Assembly (NCBI RefSeq): GCF_009360615.1
Contig: NZ_SPEY01000026.1
Coordinates: 1 to 52,605 of the forward strand
DNA from: Comamonas sp.
GTDB lineage: Bacteria > Pseudomonadota > Gammaproteobacteria > Burkholderiales > Burkholderiaceae_C
Length of the DNA stretch: 52,605 bases
Direction: 5' to 3'
Position numbers and translations under genes: made by a program. The first letter of the stretch is position 1, and the number at the start of each line of letters is the position of its first letter. Below the pieces are notes generated by a model, which was not told the origin of the DNA, did not search any database, and saw only the letters and a program-made list of their open reading frames with translations. Positions 26,801 through 35,940 of the stretch are shown here, piece after piece.

Positions 26801-27727
26801 CACCTGCAGCACGGGGATGTCGCCCGCCAGTGCCGCGGCCGCCTCACCGGCGCGCGCATGCTCTCCCAGTGCGGCAAACGCCGTGGTGTTGAGGATGACC
26901 TGCACCTTGTGGGTGATGCACAGGGAGCGCAGCGTCTGCAGGCACAGTCCGTCCTTGAGCGACTCCAGGGCCAGCGGCAGCGGGTTCAGCCCGCGATCGA
27001 GCAGGGCCTGGGCCATGAGATCGAAGGCCTCGGTATTGGCCGACAGCAGATGCGAACGGTAGAACACCAGCATGGCCACAGGGGCTCCGGGCCGCCAGCG
27101 TGCCTGCAGGTCGTCCAGGCCCGGAAGATGTCCTGCATCCTCATGCACCCAGCTTTGCGGCACATGCACGGCCACGGGGGGCAGCACCCGCACGGGCGCT
27201 CCCTCGCGACCCTGGTTCAAGCCCCAGGCTGCCGCCATGCGCAGGAACTCGCGCGCGTTGCCCAGTCCGCCGGCGCGCAGGTATTGCCACAGCGCACGGC
27301 TTTGTCCTGGCTCCAGCGTGCCCTTGGCCAGCAACTCCAGATCTTCCTGGTTGTCGCCCGAGAACATGGCCAGTTTCTGGCCCCTGCGGCGCGCCAGCCT
27401 TTGCAGTTGCTCGATGCCATAAGGCCAGGTGGACTCGGCCCCCAGATGGTCCACGATGATCAGCCTGGCGTGCTGCAGCACCTCGTCGATATACAGATCG
27501 AGCGACGCGCTCTGGCGCAGATGCAGCAGGTTGGCCAGCCGCAGCGTGGGAATCGAACCTTCGGTCTGGGTCTCGGCCTGCAGCCACATCCGGTAGGCAT
27601 CGGCCAGCAGCGACAACGTGGTGTCGGCAGAGCTGAGCACCACCATATCGGCGGGCGTCTGATCCAGACGGGTGATGATGCTGTCGTCTTCGACAAAGCC
27701 ACCGGGGCGGGTGCTGAGCAGGTGCAT
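23891..27727 (-). CDS. cobN: Cobaltochelatase large subunit
   Basis: A 1278-aa protein of the CobN/BchH family that binds hydrogenobyrinic acid a,c-diamide and inserts Co2+. Seen: HVGKHGNLEWLPGKSLALS (the family signature near residue 565), HYMAFYFWLRDVFEVDAM, and YNPIRARVL-like and SSEYYQHQGGMVAAVR segments in the C-terminal half. Length is normal. The start MHLLSTRPGGF fits the family; the upstream ribosome-binding site is weak. It is followed with overlap by the ChlI-like gene and lies 62 bp after cobW. Confidence 0.95.
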   Translation of the reverse strand: MHLLSTRPGGFVEDDSIITRLDQTPADMVVLSSADTTLSLLADAYRMWLQAETQTEGSIPTLRLANLLHLRQSASLDLYIDEVLQHARLIIVDHLGAESTWPYGIEQLQRLARRRGQKLAMFSGDNQEDLELLAKGTLEPGQSRALWQYLRAGGLGNAREFLRMAAAWGLNQGREGAPVRVLPPVAVHVPQSWVHEDAGHLPGLDDLQARWRPGAPVAMLVFYRSHLLSANTEAFDLMAQALLDRGLNPLPLALESLKDGLCLQTLRSLCITHKVQVILNTTAFAALGEHARAGEAAAALAGDIPVLQVIASGSNRDDWLADSQGLRPRDIAMQVVLPEMDGRIMTRAMSFKGLAHRCELTQTDVVSYQAEPDRITWIAELAWRWCQLRSKPAAQKKAALILANYPGSEARMGSGVGLDTPESVIALLEQLQRDGWQLGDAAERPGCGLALMERLQQGIANDPKKWLLRPASQGYSLQAYQQRLAQMPGDMAEAVTARWGEPEQDPMLRDGWFMVAGLQLGHVFVGIQPARSIDGRNDYASYHDAELVPPHHYMAFYFWLRDVFEVDAMVHVGKHGNLEWLPGKSLALSQQCWPDAILGPLPHVYPFIVNDPGEGAQAKRRSQAVIIDHLMPPLTRAENHGPMQELERLVDEYYEALLVDLRRSGLLRKQILDCARQQDLLRELGMDARSSPPDSDELLMERIDAYLCELKETQIRDGLHIFGRSPQARLRESTLLSLARYPGSADAEQGLLNALAADLLPGMDWNPLDMDAAAPWNGPRPAVLQQQDAGTWRHGGDTRERLELLALQVIARPGLALDWPHTRRVLTRIEEQIAPALDACGPQELLQFSRALQGRFVPPGPSGSPSRGRCDTLPTGRNFYTVDTRAIPTQTAWALGQQSAQRLLERHLQEHGEYPQAIGLSVWGTATMRTGGDDIAQAFALIGVRPRWAAGSQRVTDFEVIPAVGLRRPRVDVTLRISGFFRDAFPNVVQMFDAAVRAVSGMEEDDDDNPIRARVLRDTQAAMDQGLGVEAAREQALWRVFGAPTGSYGASMHEMLRTGQWTDSGDFARHYLHWGAYAYGQQADGVPARSALERRLKSLDVVLQNQDSREHDLLDSSEYYQHQGGMVAAVRHLGGGDPAIYHGDHGNPQSARIRSLAEEIGRVVRARVTNPKWIAGAMRHGYKGAFEMAATVDYLFGFDATTALVSDQHYAMVTQAYVEDESVRQFLRQHNPRALGDIVSRLLEAIDRGMWEQPGAQHQSLLAQMLEHEEFMEGQVSR

Positions 27728-27737
27728 GATTCAGAAA

Positions 27738-27782
27738 AGATAGCTTTATCCGATCGCTGGTAAAGCGATTGATACTGATTTT
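27738..27782 (+). repeat. Candidate short dispersed intergenic repeat, copy C
   Basis: A 45-bp segment between cobW and cobN with AGATAGCTTTATCC, then GGTAAAGCGATTGATACTGATTTT. It aligns by eye with the inverted copy at 45798-45843 and more loosely with 21983-22026. It fills most of the 62-bp cobW-cobN gap and would be transcribed, so it may affect mRNA processing. The assignment is tentative. Confidence 0.35.
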
Positions 27783-27789
27783 GCTGGTT

Positions 27790-28836
<1,047 letters not shown>

Positions 28837-28869
28837 GAATCTATCTCCGGTAGAGGAAAGCAAGAGTAA

Positions 28870-29691
28870 TCAGGGGCGCCTGAGGGCTTCCGGCCCGTGG
28901 ACACGGCGGTCCGCGTCCACGCGTCCGTGCAGCACATGCCCCGTCAGTGTGGTCGCCATGCTGTCGGCATCCATGGGGCCGTACCAGACACCGTCCGGGT
29001 AGACGATCATCAGCGGGCCATGGTTGCAGGGATACTGGCAACCGGTCTGCAGCGGCTGCAGATGGTTTTTCAGTCCCGGGGTGTCGCGGATCGTGCGCGT
29101 CAGCACGGGCCAGAGCTGCAGCGCGCCCTTGGCCGCGCAGCGAGGGCCCACGCACCACAGCACATGCTGCCGGTGCTCGGGCACCAGCGACCACCCCCTG
29201 GGGTCGCGCTCCCAGGGGTCGTCGCCCAGTGCCTCGGGCACATCGGGCTGGCGCAGTGCATCCTCCACGGACCGGGCCAGCAGCTCGGTCAGCCCGGGTA
29301 GTTGCAGCAGCGGTTGACCAAATACCAGACGCGGAGAGGGCTGTGAGGAATCACGTGCTGCACGCCAGCGCATGATGAGCTTGTGCAGCCAGCGGCGCAG
29401 CGAGGCTTCGTCAGGCACCATCACGGGCAGGATCAGAATGCTGCGGGCCTCGGCACACAGGTCCAGCGCCTCGCCCAGCGTGGGCTGGGCGCGGTCCACA
29501 TAGGCCGTGGTCACCTGCTGCACAAGCTGGCCTGAAGCCCTCATGGCGGCTTCCAGCCGCGCTGCCAGATCGCTGAGCTCCGTCAGGCCTGCGGTATAGG
29601 CGCCGCCCCGGCTGAGCAAGATGATGGCCAGCGAAGGCGCTGCGGCCTGCTTGAGGTCGGCAGCTCGGGAGGTGGGGAGATGCTTGTTCAC
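28870..29691 (-). CDS. CbiX-like domain fused to thioredoxin-like [2Fe-2S] ferredoxin domain
   Basis: A 273-aa protein. Residues about 20-150 look like a CbiX/SirB-type fold (LAIILLSRGG at the first strand), but the GHGS histidine motif expected there is replaced by SRGG. Residues about 170-260 are a thioredoxin-like ferredoxin with Cys180, Cys185, Cys218 and Cys222 (WCVGPRC, TGCQYPCNHGP), a complete [2Fe-2S] ligand set. It overlaps the BtuF-like gene by 4 bp and precedes cobW by 33 bp, so it belongs to the cobalamin operon. A redox role in cobalt or corrin handling is possible; the reaction is unknown. Confidence 0.75.
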   Translation of the reverse strand: MNKHLPTSRAADLKQAAAPSLAIILLSRGGAYTAGLTELSDLAARLEAAMRASGQLVQQVTTAYVDRAQPTLGEALDLCAEARSILILPVMVPDEASLRRWLHKLIMRWRAARDSSQPSPRLVFGQPLLQLPGLTELLARSVEDALRQPDVPEALGDDPWERDPRGWSLVPEHRQHVLWCVGPRCAAKGALQLWPVLTRTIRDTPGLKNHLQPLQTGCQYPCNHGPLMIVYPDGVWYGPMDADSMATTLTGHVLHGRVDADRRVHGPEALRRP

Positions 29692-30734
29692 GGCAGCTCT
29701 CCTGCAGAAAACTCCACGCGCTGGACGCTGATCTTGCGCTCGGGGTGCAAGGCAGCTGCCAGGCGCTGTGCGGCCTCTATATTGCGCGGGCCGGGCGTGG
29801 CCTCGGCATAGCTCATCACGAAGAACCGGCGATTGCGAATCGCGGAGACCGCTTCGAGCTCCTTTTTTTGCAGCAGGAACTCAATTTTGCCCAGGGCATC
29901 GGGCTGGCCGTAATCGATGATCACGATCCACTCGGGGTCGCGCTCGATCACGTCCTCCCAGTTGCCGCGCTGCCAGTTCTGCGTCAGGTCCGAGAAGATA
30001 TTCGTGGCCCCGGCTTCTTCCAGCATGGCTTGCGGCATGCCGAAGTGACCGACGGTGACGGGAATCTCCTGTCCGCTGTCATAGACAAAGACACGCGGCA
30101 GCGTGCGATTGCCTTTCATCTGCTGGCGCAGTCTGGACTGGGAGGCCCGCAGCCGGTCGATGCGTGGCTGGGTCTGCTGAAGGACGCCAAAGATGCGGCT
30201 GATGTTTTCCATGTCCAGCAACGCATCGTCCAGCGCGATGCGCTCGCGCTTTTGTACGCGGATGCAGGACTCCGACAGCACATAGGAGGCAATGCCGTGG
30301 CTGGCCAGGCGCTCGGGGGTCACGGCGCCCTGTCGAAAGCCATAGCTCCAGCCACCGAAGACAAAGTCGGCTTCGGCGCCCAGCAGAACCTCCAGATTCA
30401 TGCCCTGGGACGAGAGATCGGGCAGGCGCTGCAGCCAGGGCTTGAGCTGGGGGCTGATCTCCTTGCTGGACGGAATACCCGAGTAGCCGACCAGACGCCG
30501 GCCCAGACCCAGGTAGAGAAAGCTCTCGGTAATGTTGACGTCATGGGTTACGGCGCGTCGGGGGATGTGGTCGTAGCGCACATTCTGGCCGCAGACGGAC
30601 AGGTTCAGCGGCGGCTGGTGCTGGCGCGCCGGTACCGCGATCGCCTGCGGCTCGGGGGCTTTGCCGCAGGCGGCCAGCAGCGCTGCGGTCAGCAGCACCG
30701 GGGCGCAGCGTCGATTCAGACCGGTCGCTTGCAT
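29688..30734 (-). CDS. BtuF-like ABC substrate-binding lipoprotein
   Basis: A 348-aa periplasmic-binding protein. The signal sequence ends in a lipobox LLAAC with Cys23, so it is lipid-anchored. The body has the class III (BtuF/FhuD) pattern: VTHDVNITESFLYLGLGRRLVGY, LEVLLGAEADFVFGGW and RDPEWIVIIDYGQPDALG. The ATG at 30734 has AGGA about ten bases upstream; an ATG at 30755 overlapping the TonB-receptor stop is an alternative. Context (B12-riboswitched TonB receptor upstream) points to cobalamin or cobinamide delivery to the BtuCD-like proteins. Confidence 0.85.
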   Translation of the reverse strand: MQATGLNRRCAPVLLTAALLAACGKAPEPQAIAVPARQHQPPLNLSVCGQNVRYDHIPRRAVTHDVNITESFLYLGLGRRLVGYSGIPSSKEISPQLKPWLQRLPDLSSQGMNLEVLLGAEADFVFGGWSYGFRQGAVTPERLASHGIASYVLSESCIRVQKRERIALDDALLDMENISRIFGVLQQTQPRIDRLRASQSRLRQQMKGNRTLPRVFVYDSGQEIPVTVGHFGMPQAMLEEAGATNIFSDLTQNWQRGNWEDVIERDPEWIVIIDYGQPDALGKIEFLLQKKELEAVSAIRNRRFFVMSYAEATPGPRNIEAAQRLAAALHPERKISVQRVEFSAGELP

Positions 30735-30754
30735 CACAACTGGTTCCTGCGGCA

Positions 30755-32896
30755 TCAGAAGCGCATCAGAGCCGACAGCTCGACGCTGCGCCCCCGTCCC
30801 AGCAGCCATTGATTGCTGCTCTGCGCGGTCGTGGCATAGAGACGGTTGCCCAGGTTGCGGCCTACCAGGCGCAGCGTGGTGCGCGGATTCATGTCCCAGC
30901 TCAGCACGGCGTCGGTCACGGCATAGGAGGGCAGGCGCGTGGTGTTGGCATTGTCGGCGAAGCGATCACCCACATAGCGCAGGCCCACCGATGCCTGCCA
31001 TGGGCCGCTGCGGTAGTGGCCCCAGAGGTTGGCCGTCACGCGCGGCACATTGCCGGGGCGGTTGCCGGTGCGGTCCGCGCCCTGGCTGCCTTCGAGCAGG
31101 CGGTCGAACTTTGCATCCACAAAGGCGAGATTGCCTTCGAAACGCAGGGCCTTGCCCGTGTGCACCAGGCCGGTCAGCTCCAGTCCCCTGGAGGACTGCC
31201 TGCCACCTTGCACGGGCAGATTGTGGTTGCTGGGGTCGCGGGTGATGATGTCGTCCTTGACGATGCGGTAGGCCGCCACGGTCCACTCGCCGCGCCCGTT
31301 GGCCAGCTGCTGCTTGTAGCCGACTTCGATCTGACGGCCCTGGCTGAGGCTGAAGCCCGATTGCGATTGGGCAATCGCCAGCAGGCTGGCGACGGGGTCA
31401 TGGCCGGTACTGGTTTGCACATAGGCGCTGCCGAGCGCGTCGAACTTGTGGGTCAGGCCCAGGCGCCAGGAGGTGCCGTTCAGCGGCTTGTCAAAGCCCG
31501 ATCCGTCCTGGATGTTGGTGCGCGAGAAGGCATACCAGTCGCGGCGCATGCCGGCCATCAGAAGCCATTGTTCGCTGATCTTCCAGGCATCTTCGAGATA
31601 CAGCGCATTCTGGCGGAGACTGGAGTTCATGCGCGGCAGATAGGCGTCGGGGCTGTCCCAGTAGCCATGCTGGGGCTCGAAGGCGGACACCGTGGAGCCG
31701 CCTCTGTAGGGTGAGTTGCTGGTGCTGGTGAACTGGGCGTTGGAGAGGTCCCAGCCCACGGCGATCTGGTGCCCGGCGGCCTGGAGGTCGAGTCCCATGC
31801 GATTGCCGCTCTGCTGCACATCATGGCCGATTTCCAGATAGTCGGAGCGCACCACCTGGCCGTTGGCGGGCCGGTAGTCGTAAGCCTCGATATTCTTCCA
31901 GTGGCGGTTCGACTTGAAGTGATAGATCTCGTTGCGCAGCATCAGCGTGTCGCTGGCGCGCCACTGGGCCTTGGCACGAAAGCGCTGGTCCTTGAACTGA
32001 TCGATGGCGTCGAGCACGTTGTAATTCTTGTCGCGCAACTGCCCGACGATGCGGCCGTCGACCACGGGAGTGCCGAAATAGCGCTCGGGCTTTTGCTGGC
32101 TGAAGTCGGCGCTCAGGTCCAGGGTCAGGTCATGGCGCGGCGTCCAGCGCAGCGCGCTCATGAGCTTGGCGCTGCTGGCCTGTCCCAGCTCGCGCTCGCC
32201 GTCGGTGCGCTCGCCATAGGCATCGATGCGATAGCTCAGCGTCTCGCCCAGGGCTCCGCCGGCGCCGATGCCGGTGTAGGCCTTGCCATGGCTGCCGGCA
32301 CCCAGAAGCACTTCGGTGCTGCGCTCGCGGCTGGGCTGCTTGCGGATGGCGTTGATGGTGGCGCCCATGGTGCCGCTGCCATACATCAGCGAGGCGGGGC
32401 CGCGCAGCACTTCGATGCGCTCGTAGCCCCAGCTTTCGCCCGGATAATTGACCGTGCCCGAGGCCACGCCCAGCGTGATGCCGTCTTCGGCAACGCCGAT
32501 GGAGTTCACGCCGTTGAAGCCGCGGCTCGAGAATGACAGTCCGCCATTGCCGGGGGCGCCCGAGGCGCTCAGGCCCACCGTGCGGGTGATGGCATCGGCG
32601 ACGCGGTAGTCCGCGCGCTCGTCCATCTGTTGCGAGGACACGCCGCTGACGCTGGCCGGAAGGTCCAGCACGGGGACGTCCACGTGGGAGGCCGTGCTCG
32701 CGGGCTGGCTGGTCTGCAGCTCATGCGCGGGCAGACGGCTTTCGCGTACCGTGACTTCGGGCAGGGTCTGCTGGGCCATGCCGACTGCGGGACAGAGCAG
32801 AAGCAGCTTCAGGGCCGTGCCGCCAATTGGGCGCAGGGGCAGTCTGGAGTGGATCGAGGATGGAAAGACAGCAGAATGTTGTGGATGAGAGCACAT
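30755..32896 (-). CDS. TonB-dependent outer-membrane receptor, probably for cobalamin or a corrinoid
   Basis: A 713-aa protein: signal peptide to about residue 41 (TALKLLLLCPAVGMAQ), TonB box region (LPEVTVRESR), plug domain about 60-190 (RVADAITRTVGLS, GYERIEVLRGPASLMYGSGTMGATIN) and a beta-barrel ending in aromatic Phe (SVELSALMRF), as outer-membrane proteins do. No N-terminal STN signalling domain. A B12 riboswitch precedes it, and BtuF/BtuC/BtuD-like genes flank it, so the cargo is probably a corrinoid. The ATG at 32896 begins a normal signal peptide; the frame is open to a TTG at 33010. Confidence 0.88.
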   Translation of the reverse strand: MCSHPQHSAVFPSSIHSRLPLRPIGGTALKLLLLCPAVGMAQQTLPEVTVRESRLPAHELQTSQPASTASHVDVPVLDLPASVSGVSSQQMDERADYRVADAITRTVGLSASGAPGNGGLSFSSRGFNGVNSIGVAEDGITLGVASGTVNYPGESWGYERIEVLRGPASLMYGSGTMGATINAIRKQPSRERSTEVLLGAGSHGKAYTGIGAGGALGETLSYRIDAYGERTDGERELGQASSAKLMSALRWTPRHDLTLDLSADFSQQKPERYFGTPVVDGRIVGQLRDKNYNVLDAIDQFKDQRFRAKAQWRASDTLMLRNEIYHFKSNRHWKNIEAYDYRPANGQVVRSDYLEIGHDVQQSGNRMGLDLQAAGHQIAVGWDLSNAQFTSTSNSPYRGGSTVSAFEPQHGYWDSPDAYLPRMNSSLRQNALYLEDAWKISEQWLLMAGMRRDWYAFSRTNIQDGSGFDKPLNGTSWRLGLTHKFDALGSAYVQTSTGHDPVASLLAIAQSQSGFSLSQGRQIEVGYKQQLANGRGEWTVAAYRIVKDDIITRDPSNHNLPVQGGRQSSRGLELTGLVHTGKALRFEGNLAFVDAKFDRLLEGSQGADRTGNRPGNVPRVTANLWGHYRSGPWQASVGLRYVGDRFADNANTTRLPSYAVTDAVLSWDMNPRTTLRLVGRNLGNRLYATTAQSSNQWLLGRGRSVELSALMRF

Positions 32897-33042
32897 ATCA
32901 CGAGGCCGAAACTGCCTGAAGGGATAGCTGTGCCGCAGACAGGTCTGCCTTTTCAGGCATGACGCAATCCACTTTCTGGCCGCTATCCGCACCCCGCAGA
33001 CAGTTTGCAATTACCGCCCCAGGGAGCGGAGTTGAGTCATCG

Positions 33043-33290
33043 GCAGGCCGGTCTCCGGGCTCACAGGCAATTCATGGCTGAATTCACGACCCGCCTTCCC
33101 GAAAGATCCGGACCGTCGCGAAGCGAGGGGCCGGACCGCTGTCCAGTGGCTGCAAACGCTGCTGCGTTCGCGTGAGTGTGTTGACCTGCTTACCGTTGCG
33201 GGGGCAGCCAAGGCTTCCCGAGCTTGCGCTCAGACCTTGTTCCCGTTTCACTCGCTTCAAGCGAGCACCTTCCGAAACGAAGCGCCATCA
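33043..33290 (-). promoter_or_regulatory. Cobalamin riboswitch upstream of the TonB receptor
   Basis: On the minus strand: GAGTGAAACGGGAACAAGG at the 5' side (about 33240-33260), the core GCTGCCCCCGCAACGGTAAG (33189-33208), and the B12 box TGAGCCCGGAGACCGGCCT (33045-33066). The spacing between core and box is long because of an extra GC-rich arm (33090-33160). It sits about 150 bp before the receptor start and should repress import and the co-transcribed cobW-cobN genes when cobalamin is high. Confidence 0.92.
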
Positions 33291-33336
33291 AGGCGCCGCC
33301 GAAGTTTATCAGTCCCTGGGCGAAATGCGCAGGGTT

Positions 33337-34134
33337 TTAGAGCAACTCGTCCGGCATGAACTCGATCAACGGCCTGCCGCTGCGCCCGCTGATGCGAACC
33401 TGGGCGCAGACACCGTAGACCTCGGCAATGGTCTCTGCGTTCAGCACCTGCGCCGGTGTGCCCTGTGCCACCAGTTCCCCGGACTTGAGCAGGTACAGGC
33501 GGTCGCAGTAATGGGCGGCCAGCGGCAGCTCGTGCAAGGCGGCCAGCGTGGTCAGGCCCAGGCTGCGGATCAGGTTCATCAGCTCGAACTGGTGGCGCAC
33601 GTCCAGATGGTTGGTGGGCTCGTCCAGTACCAGCAGTCTGGTCTGCTGGGCCAATGCCCTGGCCATGAGCACGCGCTGCTTTTCGCCGCCCGAGAGGGAG
33701 GAGAACATGCGCTGGGCCAGCGGCAGGGCCCGAACCTGGGCAAGGGACTGCTCGACGATGCGAAAGTCCTGCTCGCTGTCCCGGGCGAAGGAACTCTGGT
33801 GTGGAGTGCGGCCCATGAGCACCACATCGCAGACGCGCAGATCGAACTCGCCGGCGTTTTCCTGCGCCAGCACCGCCATGGCGCGCGCATTGTCGCGTGC
33901 GCTGCGCCGCCAGACATCCTGTCCTTCCATGCACACCACACCGCTGTCGGGCCTGAGCATGCGGTAGATCATGCGCAGCAACGTGGACTTGCCGCTGCCG
34001 TTGGGGCCGAGCAGGCCGACCAGTTCGCCCTCTCGGACATGCAGGCTGACGTCCTTGACGATCTGGGTTGCAACCGCCTGCCAATGCAGACCGCTGGCCT
34101 CGAGCAGGCGGGCGGGGGGAGGCGCGGGGCTCAC
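33337..34134 (-). CDS. BtuD/FecE-like ABC transporter ATPase
   Basis: A 265-aa ATPase with Walker A GPNGSGKST (43-51), ABC signature LSGGEKQ (147-153), Walker B LLVLDEP (167-173) and the H-loop AALHE. It is of the iron-siderophore/B12 importer class (LLRMIYRMLRPDSG, EVYGV near the C-terminus). It overlaps the permease gene by 4 bp (ATGA), so permease and ATPase are coupled. It lies in the btuC-btuD unit behind a B12 riboswitch, which points to corrinoid import. Confidence 0.92.
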   Translation of the reverse strand: MSPAPPPARLLEASGLHWQAVATQIVKDVSLHVREGELVGLLGPNGSGKSTLLRMIYRMLRPDSGVVCMEGQDVWRRSARDNARAMAVLAQENAGEFDLRVCDVVLMGRTPHQSSFARDSEQDFRIVEQSLAQVRALPLAQRMFSSLSGGEKQRVLMARALAQQTRLLVLDEPTNHLDVRHQFELMNLIRSLGLTTLAALHELPLAAHYCDRLYLLKSGELVAQGTPAQVLNAETIAEVYGVCAQVRISGRSGRPLIEFMPDELL

Positions 34135-35216
34135 AGCGTCCCTCTCTCGCGCACGCTTTTACGGCACAGCATCCAGACGAAGAAGGGCCCCCCGAGCAGC
34201 GAGGTGATGACCCCCACGGGTACTTCGGCCGGGGCAAAGCTGATGCGCGCGAACACATCCACCCAGATCAGAAAGAGCGCACCTGTCAGGGCCGCCACAG
34301 GCAGCACGCTGCGGTGTTCGGAGCCGACCAGCATGCGGGTGACATGAGGAACGATGAGTCCGACGAAGCCGATAGGGCCCGTCAGTGCCACCAGCACCCC
34401 GGTCACCATGGAAACCAGAACGAACAGCCAGCGCCTGGTGCGGGTGGTGTCCACGCCCAGCGTGGCGGCGCTTTCTTCGCCTGCCAGCAGCGCATTGAGC
34501 GAGCGGGCCTGCGCCAGCAGCAGGGCCATGCCCGCCACCAGCAGGGCGGCCGGCAGGCCCAGCTCCTGCCAGCGGGTTCCGGCCAGACTGCCCAGGGTCC
34601 AGGTCAGCACGGAATTGGCCAGCTCGCGCTGTTCGGCGGTGAGCACGATCAGGCTGGTGACGCCGCCCAGGCAGTACGCGATGGCCACGCCCCCCAGAAT
34701 GAGTCGCGATGCCTGCAATCGTCCATTGGCATGGGCTAGGAAATAGACGGCCGCACAGGCCAGCAGCGCTCCGCTGAAAGCCCCCAGCGGCAAGGCCAGC
34801 TCGCCCGCAAACGCCAGGGCGCCGAAGGCCAGCACGCTCACGGCCCCCACCGAGGCACCCGATGACACGCCGAGCAGATAGGGGTCGGCCAACGGATTGC
34901 GCACCATGGCCTGCATGGCCACGCCGACCAGCGCCAGGCCTGCGCCCGTGAGCGCCGCCAGCAACACGCGCGGCAGGCGCACGCGCCAGACAATCTGGTA
35001 TTGGGCGCTGCTCCAGTTGCCCGGAGGCCAGTCCAGGCCAAGGCGCTGACCCAGCTCGTAGGCCGCGATCTGCCAGGCCTGCGCGGGGTCGATCCGAACC
35101 GGCCCCAGGGTGATGGCCAGGGTCAGGGAGAGCAGCAGCGCAGCCGTCAACATGCACAGCCACAGCTTGAGCCGCCGGCGCTGATGCACGAACATCGTTG
35201 TCACGCGCAGGCTCAT
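34131..35216 (-). CDS. BtuC/FecCD-like ABC transporter permease
   Basis: A 361-aa inner-membrane protein with about ten hydrophobic helices. FecCD/BtuC signatures are RLPRVLLAALTGAGLALVG, NPLADPYLLGVSSGASVG and GFVGLIVPHVTRMLVG. The ATG at 35216 is chosen because homology starts just after it; the frame is open to 35336 with a non-protein-like tail, and an ATG at 35195 is also possible. No clear ribosome-binding site is seen. It is the first gene after a B12 riboswitch about 255 bp upstream. Confidence 0.9.
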   Translation of the reverse strand: MSLRVTTMFVHQRRRLKLWLCMLTAALLLSLTLAITLGPVRIDPAQAWQIAAYELGQRLGLDWPPGNWSSAQYQIVWRVRLPRVLLAALTGAGLALVGVAMQAMVRNPLADPYLLGVSSGASVGAVSVLAFGALAFAGELALPLGAFSGALLACAAVYFLAHANGRLQASRLILGGVAIAYCLGGVTSLIVLTAEQRELANSVLTWTLGSLAGTRWQELGLPAALLVAGMALLLAQARSLNALLAGEESAATLGVDTTRTRRWLFVLVSMVTGVLVALTGPIGFVGLIVPHVTRMLVGSEHRSVLPVAALTGALFLIWVDVFARISFAPAEVPVGVITSLLGGPFFVWMLCRKSVRERGTL

Positions 35217-35469
35217 GGCGTCAGCGCGGCAGTGCGGAGGCCGGGGTTGCGGCTGCCGGCAGGGCCGGCGGGAATGAGCAAGGGCCTGCGGCACAGGGCG
35301 ATAGACCGTGCAAGATGTCTCATTGTCATCAGCCAAAGCAGACGATCTGCATGCCGGTGACGGGATCGGGCCGGGGCGAAGCCCAGGTGCCTTTTGCCGT
35401 CACGCTGCTCCCCGCAGACGGTCGTTGCAAATGCCGGCTGCCCGGATAGGCACCCGGGCGTTCAGCGCT
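35217..35469 (-). other. Long leader between riboswitch and btuC-like gene
   Basis: About 250 bases separate the B12 box from the start of the permease gene. No gene is supported here. The stretch is GC-rich with several inverted repeats and probably contains the expression platform of the riboswitch. Confidence 0.45.
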
Positions 35470-35695
35470 CAACAGGCCGGTATCCGGGCTGGCAGATGGC
35501 ACGAGGCATGTCACTTCGCCTTCCCGGCGCTGCCGCGCACCTCGTTGACGAGGTCACGTAGAACGCCAGTGACCGGCTTTGGCACATGCCAAAGTCCTGA
35601 AGTGGATTGATCTGCTTACCGTTGCGGGGGCAGCCAAGGCTTTGAACCCTGTTCCCGTTGAACCCGATGCAATACCGGGCACCTGTTGCGTTGGA
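35470..35695 (-). promoter_or_regulatory. Cobalamin riboswitch upstream of the btuCD-like genes
   Basis: On the minus strand: GGTGCCCGGTATTGCATCGG and AACGGGAACAGGG at the 5' side, the core GCTGCCCCCGCAACGGTAAG (about 35615-35634, identical to that of the riboswitch at 33043-33290), and the B12 box CCAGCCCGGATACCGGCCT (35473-35494). One base of the box (GATACC instead of GAGACC) differs from the other two copies here. It should repress the permease and ATPase when cobalamin is high. Confidence 0.9.
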
Positions 35696-35940
35696 CAATT
35701 CCTGCAGAGCGCAGTCCCCAGGCTTGTCCAGCAAAAATTATATAGCGGCAAACATGCATCTCGGCGGGCTTGCAAGGCGACAGCTCCAGGGCCGGGTCTG
35801 CAGGAGGCGAGGCAGGCGGAAGGGCTGGCCTGGCTGTCTCAAATCTCGGCAGTGGCGGTTTTTGAGCGAAGGCAGTCAAAACTGCGCTGACATTTGTGCA
35901 CAAAATAGAGGCTGAGAAAGCCCCCGATTTTGAGGTCATC

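Noticed and set aside
24995..27763. Open frame of 922 codons on the plus strand
   Set aside because: It is antisense to cobN, has low-complexity Gln/His-rich sequence and matches no family.
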